A program made the translations under genes and the position numbers. Source: Tritrichomonas musculus (Eukaryota; Parabasalia; Tritrichomonadida; Tritrichomonadidae). Taken from it: a stretch of DNA of 64,000 nucleotides. Numbering within the stretch: the first letter of the stretch is position 1; every line of letters begins with the position of its first letter. A model generated the notes under the pieces. That model saw only the letters and a list, made by a program, of their open reading frames with translations. It ran no database searches and was not told the DNA's origin. This document shows, in pieces, positions 1-10,200 of the stretch. The stretch is from NCBI GenBank assembly GCA_039105265.1, contig JAPFFF010000018.1:1054001-1118000 (forward strand), in the 5' to 3' direction.

Positions 1-2
1 TT

Positions 3-2846
3 AAAAATATTGGAAACTTGGAATTTTATAAATTTTGCAAATATGATTATCCTTATATTGTTGAAATGATTTTGAAAGAAAAAGATATTGACATAAATTA
101 TGCCAAAATATCCAATTTAAACAAAAAAGTTAATGGAATGTTTTTAACAAATTTTCATGTAATTACAAATTTATTTCTTTTTTAATTTTATTCAAAATTC
201 ATATTTTCAATGAAATTCAATATGATGTATTTAAATGATATTTGGTTTTAATGTTTTCAATAAGATTTCAAAAAAAAATGAATTTAATAACATTTTGAAA
301 ACAAATTCCAATGTAATTCTAAAAAAAAAACTATTCATTACATTTATAATTTATAATTTTAACTGCATTTAATCTGACAATTTCATTATATTTCAAATCA
401 TTCATTTCAATGATATTTTTTATTCAAATTGATTAATGATATTTTACATAATTTTTTAGCATTTCTCTTTTTTTTTAAATCCAATATCATAATAAATTTT
501 TTTAATTTCATTTCACTTTTATTATTTAAATGAAATTTTAAATCTAATTTAGTGATAAAATTAAAAAAAATTATTTATTTATCACATTTGAAATCAATTT
601 TTTAATAGTGTTTTTTGATTTAAATTCATAAAACTGCCTTATATAAAAGTGTTGAAAAAGGTAACATTGATATTGTAAAAATATTATTTGAAAATGAGAA
701 ACTTGATGTTAATTATTCAAGCGTTTTTATTTAGTTGAGTTATAAAATTTAATATTTTAGTTTTTAATAAGATTTCAAATGATAATCTTTTATATCATTT
801 TAATTATAATGATTTATTTCATTTTCAGTCATTTATTTTTATAAAATTTAAATTATTTTGTTTTTATTATATTCTTATCAAATATTATCATAACATTTTT
901 ATTAATTTTTTTAAATGACATTTATGAAATATTTCTTAAATTACATTTAAATGATCATAATTAAATGACATTTTGATAATTTTTTTAATCCAGTCTAATA
1001 TTTATTTAGTAATTATATTTTAAACAAATATATATTCATTGTATTTGAAATTTTGAGAATTTTATGGAGTTAATATAAATGAATTAATGATATTTTTCAA
1101 TAGATTTTCATTACATTTTAATCAAAAAATTCAATACAATTCATTTTTATTATTCATATAATTCTCAAATTGTTATATTTAAACGTAATTCTAACATTAT
1201 TTAATTATATAAAATTCAATATTTGAAGATTTAAATAGCATTTTAAATTCAAATATTTTTCATATAATTTTTTATTATATGTTTATAAAATTTCATTTTA
1301 TTTTTATATACAATTCATTTATAAATTTTTATAAACCAGTTTTTTACATGTCTGTTGAAAAACATAATTTGGAAATGGTTAAATTTTTATTAAATAAAAA
1401 TGATATAGAAGTTAACATGAAATACATTTAAAGTTAAAAATTTGCATTCTATTTTCGATCATTCTTTAATTCAGTTTTCAATATTCTTTAATGTAATTTC
1501 TAATTTAAGAATTGAATTATATTCAATATTAATTTTGAATAAAATTTGAAATTACTTTTTCAATCGAATTCAAACAAATATTTTTAAATTACATTGTAAA
1601 ATAAGTATTTAAATAATATTTTAAAATCCCTTTTTTTGAATCACATTTAAAATAATATTATTTTTATTTTATTTACATTTATGATTTTCAAATAGAATTT
1701 TGAATTAATTATTGATAAAATTATTATTTCAATATTTTAATGAAATTTGTAATTATTTTTTCATAATATTCAATTAAATTTTTTGAATGATATTATTTTT
1801 TCAGTTTTCAAATCCTATTTTAAATCATATTTTTTTAATGATATTTAAAATTTTTATTTCAACAATCTAGTCATTTTTATTTGAATATTAAATGAAATTT
1901 TAAATAATATTTGAATAAAATTCGAATGTTTTTTTAATGAAATACATATTTAAATATTTAATGAAATTTCAAATTTTTAGATTTTATAAAACAGCATTGT
2001 GTCTTGCAATCGAAAACAATGATATTGATATGATTAATTTATTGTTATCATTTGATCAATTAGATATCAATCTTTCAACTATTATATTTTTTATTTTTAT
2101 ATAATTCCTCATTTTCTTTTCCTTATAAAGCAAAATATTCAAGCGTTCATAATCATTTTAATATATTACATTATATTTTTATGAATTTTATGATGAATAT
2201 TGCAATATTTTAATATTTTGATTTACGAGGATAACATTTATAATGAAATCATTTCCAGCAATTCTATATTTAAATAAGATTCTAATTTTTTCTTTTTTAA
2301 TAAAGTTCTAGTTTATTATTTTTCATCAAAAAGCAATTCATATTGCGGTACAAAAAAATAAACCAGAAATTGTTGAACTTTTATTAAAGAGAAAAGATAT
2401 TGATATAAATTCAAAAGCAATTAAAACTTTTCAATTTTGAGTTCGTTACAACAATATTTTTAATTTAATTTATCATTTTTTTTTTTTAATGACGTTTAAA
2501 AAAATATTCCTTTCAATGATATTTTTATTTGAAAATTAAATCAAATTCAATTGAAAAATATTCATAAAATTCTTTTTTTCAATATTTCAATTCAATTAAA
2601 AATATATTTTATATATGAAATTCCAAAAAATTGTTTTTAATGAAAAAACAGCTCTACATATTGCAGTTCAAAATAATAACAAAAAAATTATTCAATTATT
2701 ATTGGGATTCGATGGAATCGATTTGAATGGAAGAGATGAAATTTTATTTTTTCATTAAAATGATGATTATAATTAATAATTTATGAAAAAAGCCAATTTA
2801 TTATGCAACTGATGAATCAATAGCATCATTATTTAAAAAACAGTAG
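3..2846 (+). pseudogene. Ankyrin-repeat gene split into seven single-repeat islands (partial at left edge)
   Basis: Seven short open stretches each encode one ankyrin repeat or part of one: 3-185, 630-734, 1333-1431, 1988-2104, 2330-2440, 2645-2758 and a terminal cap at 2787-2846. Each inner island begins at K(T/A)(A/P) and ends a few codons after the (D)(I/V/L)N of the repeat, for example KTALHIAVQNNNKKIIQLLL in the sixth. The order and polarity are those of one ankyrin protein. The islands are separated by 447, 598, 556, 225, 204 and 28 bases of A+T-rich DNA with stops in all frames. No consistent GT...AG pair or trichomonad-type 3' splice motif flanks them. Ankyrin proteins are a huge intronless family in trichomonads, so a decayed, insertion-ridden copy is the safe reading. 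Unusual introns are the alternative. The gene continues left of the window. Confidence 0.75.
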
Positions 2847-3043
2847 AAAGTTTTATTAAAATAACTGATTTTCATCTTCTTTTTTTTTTTTTTTTTTTTT
2901 TTTTTTTCCTTTTAAAATCATTTGAAAAGAAACCAGCAGGAAGAAATTATATTCATATTTAAACTAATTATTCAAGTTGAACTGTTAAACTTTGACAATC
3001 CTAGACCTTTATCAATTGTCATTTGGTAAAATTTTTCAGATTC

Positions 3044-3075
<32 letters not shown>

Positions 3076-4215
3076 GGTTTTGGTATTCAATAACTTTATA
3101 AGAGTGGGTTTCATTAATTTGTTATTAAATTACAATAAGTATAGTTATATAATTATTAGTGCTGTTAAATGTCAATTGCCTAAATGTCAAACAGACCTTG
3201 TCAAAATTAAGGGTATACATTCTGAGGGTTTTATATAGAGTATCTGCTTTTCAATTTTGAGAATATAAAAACATTTTTCTTTGAAATTTGGGAGATTTTC
3301 AAATTTGAATGTGATCGAAAAAAAGAAGTTTTTTTGGAATTTCCATGAATATCATCAATAGTAAGATTTTTTTGAGACATTTATATTTTTTATGCATATA
3401 TAAGAATATTGGCCAGTGGATTTTTTAAATCTCCAATTATTCACTGAGATATCAAATATTTAGAAAAATAGTTAAAAATAAAAAAATTCTGAATAAAATA
3501 TTTCTGATCATATTTGGTTTTCTTTTTTGTAAAAAACGATCAATTTATGGTCAATTTATGCTAAATTAACCTTGCTTCAGGTCTACTGAAATTCTCCTGG
3601 TCTATTGAAAGCAAGTTATTTAAACTAAGTTTTTTAATTTGTCCCTTCTCATCGTCCTCTCAAATTTGAATAAAGCTAAATATTTTTTTTAAGTTATAAT
3701 GGCATGATTACTTTCATTCATCTCAGGTTGAGGCTCCCGCTATTACCTTAACCAATTGGGCTTAGCCCTCAAAGGCTCCCAAAGCTATTTAAAATGCATT
3801 TTTCCTGAATAAAAAACTTTTTTATATTCTTTTTTTTTTTATTTTCATCTTCTCAAAATTGAAAGATATGGTATTTTTAAAAAAAAAATTTGTCCCTACT
3901 TATCGTTCTACTTTCTGAAGACTCATAGAAAATTTGAATTAAAAACTCTCAATTTTTTTGTGAATAAGGTAATAATTAAAAAACTTAGTTTATTTATTAA
4001 ATATTGGTCAATTTTTTGACCTTAATTTTTATATTATACGAAAATACTTTTTTTTCAAAGTCTTTTTTCAGCCATTGATAGATTAGAAGTAACTTTATTC
4101 TATCCCGGTATAAGAAAATGAATGTTTTACAAAAAATAAAAAAAATTTCAAAATAATCATTTAATTAAAAATCAAATTTGATAATTTGATTTTGGAATTT
4201 TTCATTTAACTTTTT
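2847..4215. other. Intergenic, low complexity
   Basis: I see no gene here. There are two long T runs (about 2880-2907 and 3047-3075). A less A+T-rich patch at 3722-3790 contains a small GGGCTTAGCCC palindrome. At 3570-3620 a short near-direct repeat (GGTCTACTGAAA / GGTCTATTGAAA) lies inside weak CTTGCTT...AAGCAAG arms. Nothing resembles an RNA gene. Confidence 0.5.
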
Positions 4216-7200
4216 TTAAATTGCAGTGTTAACAGATTCATCACTTTCTTGGTTATCTTGAATTGGAGACTGGTTTTCTTGGCCAGATGATATTGATTCA
4301 TTTTCATTTTCAGACTCTGTCTTCTTTTTACGGAAGACAAAAAAGTAAACAAGAATACCAATGACAGCCACAACGACAACAACAGCAATGACAATTCCAG
4401 CAATTGCGCCACCTTTCAATCCACCTCCACTTTTTCTACCTAAATCTTTGTTATCTGCGAAAAGAATCTTCATTGTTCTATCATCTGAATCTTTACAATC
4501 TGCATGATTATAATAAGAATTTTGTGATTGATGGAATTTCTTTGCCCATTCACCACAATTGAATTTATTTTTGTTTGATTCAGCAATAACAAAAATATTT
4601 TCCTCAAGGATGTCGTTGATGTTTGTATCAATAATTGTTATTGATTTTGGTATTGAACTCAAATCACCAACAAGAATTGGATTTGTTTTTGATGCCATGT
4701 TAGAAGATGAGATTTCAATATCACTTAATGAGACGTCAGCACTTTCTGAAAGAGAAACGAATGATGATAAACCAGCTTTAAAGCTTCCATTAATGATAAC
4801 GTTATTTAATTCGGTTGATGCTTTTTGTTGGACTGTGATAGATTTGACAACTGCTTTAGTTTTTGTGTTTGTAAAGTCAACCTTTGAATTGCCATATATG
4901 TTAATATGATTGACAGTGACTTTTGATTGTGAATCTATTGAAATTTGTTCGTCTTTGTTTGGAACAATTTGATCAAGTTCTAAATCATCTCCTAATTTTT
5001 GATTTTCAATTTTCACTTTTCCTTCTCCTTTTAATGATGTAAATGCAGAAGATGAATTTGAAGTATCAATTGTTATTATTGGTTTCTCAGCATTGTCATC
5101 ATTATTACTGTTGTCGTAGCTCACAACGATTTCTAATGGCTTTTCTGTTTTAGGTTGAACGGTAATACTTTCAACTTTGTTATCAATAATGAGACTTAAA
5201 TTAGATTGACCAACATCACTAATGACAACTGTTTTATCTGATTGATCGATGTTAACATAATAATTGGTGTTTTCTGTTTCCGATGGCTTCTCTTCGATAA
5301 TAATTGTATCACCAGATTCAGTTGGTTTGTACTCCTCTGGTGTAGGAGTAGGAGGAGGCGTGATGACAACGATTTGATCTTCAACACAAGCTCCATCTAT
5401 TGCAATATATTTATCACTACAAAAAGTGCAATAATTGTTGTTTCTTGAACATGTTGTACATAAAGGATCTGTGCATTTTGTGCACATGTTGTTTGATGAA
5501 TCAATTCCTGTTCCCTGTTGGCAAGTTCCACAAATTCCTGTGTTAGCATCAATGCCTTCATTTGGTTGACATTTCTCGCATCTTCTTGTTAATGGATTAA
5601 TTCCTTCACCTTCATTGCAAGAAACACAGAATCCTGTTGTTGAATTGATTCCTTGTTTATCTTTGCATTGTCCACAAATTCCTGTGTTAATGTCAATTCC
5701 TTCATTTGGTTGACATTTCTCGCATCTTCTTGTTAATGGATTAATTCCTTCACCTTCATTGCAAGAAACACAGAATCCTGTTGTTGAATTGATTCCTTGT
5801 TTATCTTTGCATTGTCCACAAATTCCTGTGTTAATGTCAATTCCTTCATTTGGTTGACATTTCTCGCATCTTTTTGTTAATGGATTAATTCCTTCACCTT
5901 CATTGCAAGAAACACAGAATCCTGTTATTGAATTGATTCCTTGTTTATCTTTGCATTGTCCACAAATTCCTGTGTTAATGTCAATTCCTTCATTTGGTTG
6001 ACATTTTTCACATTTGTTAGTTGTGAGGTTAATTCCAGAACCATAACCACATGAATCACATTTGTTTGTTGTTTCATTATATCCTAATCCTGGTTCACAT
6101 GTACATAATCCTTTCTCATCTTTGATTTGATTTTCAATTAATTGCTTACATGAACCACTGATTCGATCAATACATTGATTTTCAGAACATTGTTCACATT
6201 CGAAAGTTACAGGATTTGCTGTTTGACCATTTGGACATTCTTCACACTCATGAGAAACAGAATTAAATCCATATTTATCCTTGCAAACACATTTCTTTTC
6301 GATACCAATTATTTGGTTATTTGAACAAACTCTGCAAGCACCAGTGAACCAATCAATTCCTTCATTTTCTTTACAAACACTGCATTCTTTTGTTATTGGA
6401 TCAATTCCTTGTCCATTATCACATTTTTGGCATTCTTTTGTTGATGAATTAAATCCAAGGTTATCCTTGCATTTACATATATTAGTTAACTCTTCTCTTT
6501 CCATATTTATGTTTTGACTCGTAATAGATAACCAATTACCAGTTGATGGATCAATGCATTCAGATCTTGACTCTTTATATGGCCTACATTTTTTACTAGT
6601 TTTATCAACTCCTTCACCTGGTAAACAATCAATGCATTGAGTATAATTTGAATCAAATCCTTTTTTATTATCACAAACGCACGCGTGCAAATTTGTGTCA
6701 ATTGTTTGACCTGGTTCACACTTTTTACATTCTTTTGTATTCCAGTCTAGTCCTTCATCTTCAGCACATTGTTTGCAATCACCTGTTAATGGATCTAATT
6801 CATAATAATTCGAACAATAACAAAGATTAGTGTTATATTGCTTGTTCTGATATAAAGATATATTCTTCCAAAATCCTGTAAATGGATTAATGCATTCATT
6901 TTGATAAAATTCTCGGCATTGCCAAGAAGAAGGATCTATTCCTTTCCCGCTCTCACAGCTAATGCATTCCTTGTACTCAGAGTCAAATCCTTTTTTATTT
7001 TCGCAAACGCATCTAGAAATATTTTCATTAAAGATTGTATTTGATGGACAACTTGTGCAAAATCCAGTAACCCAATCTGTCCCTTCATTATCTTGGCATT
7101 TTATACAGTTTTCTCCCAACTGATCAAATCCATAACCAATATTGCACATGCATTTATAATTGTTTTGGTTTTTGATTTGACCTTCAAGAATAGTATTGCA

Positions 7201-10200
7201 TTCACCACTTATTGTGTTTATACATTTATCATCTGAATTACATCGGATGCAAATTTTTGTGTCATGATCAATTCCGTATTGAGAATAGCAAACTTCACAT
7301 CTATATGTTATTGCATTAATTCCTTCACCATCGTTGCATTTGATGCAGGTTGAGCTAGTATTATCAAATCCATAACCAACTTCATTGCATTGGCATTGAT
7401 TATTAGCATTTGGACTAGATCCAGCTGGACATGCTATGCATTCTCTAGTGTTATAATCTATACCTTCATTATCTAAACATTTTCTGCAAATCTTTGTTAT
7501 TGGATCAATTCCTTCATTTTCATCATATTTGCATTCTCTGCACAATTTTGTATTTTGATCAATTCCTTGTCTGAAAGGACAATCAATACATTTTTTACTT
7601 TTTCGGTTATCATATCCCTGCTTATCAGGACAAATACATTTATTATCTGTTTCATTCTTCACCTGTCCATTTATCATTTCATGGCATTCACTATTAAACC
7701 AATCAATGCATTCATTGTTACTGCATTGTTTGCATTCATTAGTATTAGAATCAACACCATAAAGATCATTGCATTTTTCGCACTCTTCCGATTGGATATT
7801 ATAACCATAGCCAAGTTCGCATGTGCACAATCTTGTATCTTGGTCATTGATTTGGCCATTTAAAGGAGAAATACATTTGTAATTCAGTCTATCTACACAT
7901 TCATTTGTCTTGCAAGCTGTGCAATAACCAGAATCATCTATTCCATATGCTAAAGCGCATTTTCCACATTTGTTTGAACTAACATTAATTCCTTCTCCTT
8001 CTTGGCATGCACCACAATTGCCTTCTTGATCATATCCTTGTCCATTAGGACATTTGCATATAAATGTATATGAATCAATTGTTGTTCCTTCTGGACATGT
8101 CATGCATACTTTTGTATCATAATTAATACCTTCATCTGGTTTTCTTTCACGGCATAAACCTGACTGTGGATCAATGCAGTCGTGTTGACCGCATGTACTG
8201 CATACTAAATTGGTTGGATTTATTCCCTTGCCCACCGGACATTCAATGCATGTTTGATTATATTGGCTTTGGAATCCTTTCTTTTTTGGACAAATGCATT
8301 TCTTTGTTGTTTCGTTTTTAATTTGTGAATCTGAACAAGTGGTACATTTACCATCTATAAAGTTGATTTGATCTGAAGGACATTTTACGCATATGGATGT
8401 TGTAGCGTCAAGTCCTTCACCTAGTGGGCATATTGTGCATTTTCCTGTCGTATTATCAATACCTTCACCTGTATTGCATCGTCCACACATCATTGTTTCT
8501 GGATTAATTCCTTGATTGCTACGGCATTCAACACATTTCTTTGTAGATGGATCAATTCCTTTTTTCCCTTCACATTCGCATAAATGAGTTGTTTTATTTG
8601 CTATTGAACCTTCTGGGCATGTCATGCATTCATTAGTTCTGGGATCAATTGCATCACATTTGGTACAATAACGTGTCTCGGGATCAATTCCTTCACCATT
8701 TGATATGTTGCACGGTTCGCATTTATTTGTAATCGGATTTATTCCATTTTTGCCGCAATCACTGCATCTGGAATTATATAACCATCCTTGCTTATCTGGA
8801 CATTTGCATTTATCAGTTACATTATCTTTGGTAGACTCGCCAGGACATGTGCTGCATTGTCCATCAAAATTAATTCCTTGATTTTCAGGGCAAGTAATAC
8901 AATGTTTGGTTCCATATTCAATACCTTCTTTTTCACCACATACTGTACATCTTCCATTTGTTGAATTGATTCCTTGGCCTTCAGGACATTTTCTACATAA
9001 TCCTGTTACAGGATCAATACCATCTCCGCTGTTGCATGTGACACAATCGTATTCCGATTTTGAATTATATATTAATCCTTTATTATTTTCAATACAAGAG
9101 CATCTTCCGGTTTCATTATCAATAAACTGATCAGCTCCACAAGCTCCGCATCTTCCATTTGGCCAAATTCCTTTTCCATCGCTAATTAAGCAATCTTCAC
9201 AAAATTTTGTTACAGGATTTATAGCTTGTAGAAATGGGCATTCAATGCATTGTTTGCTTTCTTTATCAACTCCTTGGTTTGTTTCACATTTTTCACATAA
9301 TAAAGATTCTGGATTTAGCCCATATCCATACAAGCATATTCCACATTTATAATTGGATGAGCTTATTCCTTCTCCATCGCCACAAGTAATGCATGATTGT
9401 CTATTTTCATCAAAACCTTGTTTAGGAGGGCAAAGACATTTTAGAGTATCATCTTTTACTGAAGATCCTTCTGGGCAAACAACGCATTCCCAATTAATAG
9501 GATCAATACCTTCATTAGGATTGCATGTACGGCACATTTTTGTGAATGGATCTATACCTTGTTTTTTGGTATAGCATGTGGTGCATTTATTGGTATCTGG
9601 ATCAATACCATTTTCACAAATTCCACATTTGTTATTGTTACCAATTCCTTGTCCAACAGGGCATAAACACAAATTTGTTTTTGGGTCAATAGTATAAGGT
9701 AATCGGCACAAAATGCATTCACCAGTTATTGGTGAAATACCTTCATTTGACTTGCATTGTCCACACTCTTTAGTTTCTGAAATTACATGCTCATTTGATT
9801 CGCATTTTCTACAAAATCTGGAATCATGGTCAATTCCATAACCTTGCGAAACTTGGCATTGTACACATTTATTGCTTGTAGGATCAATTCCAAATTTATC
9901 TGGACATATTGAGCAACGTCCATTTTCATCTATTCCTTGGCCATTTGGGCATGTTCCACATTCAAAAGAGTCTTCTAAGATTCCTTGATTTGTTGGGCAA
10001 ACACATTTCTTTGATTGAATGATTGTTCCATTAGCACATATTCCGCATAATCTTGTTAAAGGATCGTAACCTTCTGAACATTCATTTGAACATTTTCCTG
10101 TGGATGAATCAATATACTTATATCCAACTGATTGGCAGAGTCCATCTGAACTAATGCAAAAGCCTTCTCCACAATCAATACATTTTGTTTTATATTTGTT

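Noticed and set aside
3-2846. Ordinary spliceosomal introns between the ankyrin islands
   Set aside because: Several spacers have no GT near the left border or AG near the right border, and the trichomonad 3' motif (ACTAACACACAG type) is absent. Kept as an open finding and not as an annotation.
3023-3238. 71-codon open frame with a Phe run
   Set aside because: The Phe run is simply a T run, there is no true ATG at the start, and no motif is present.
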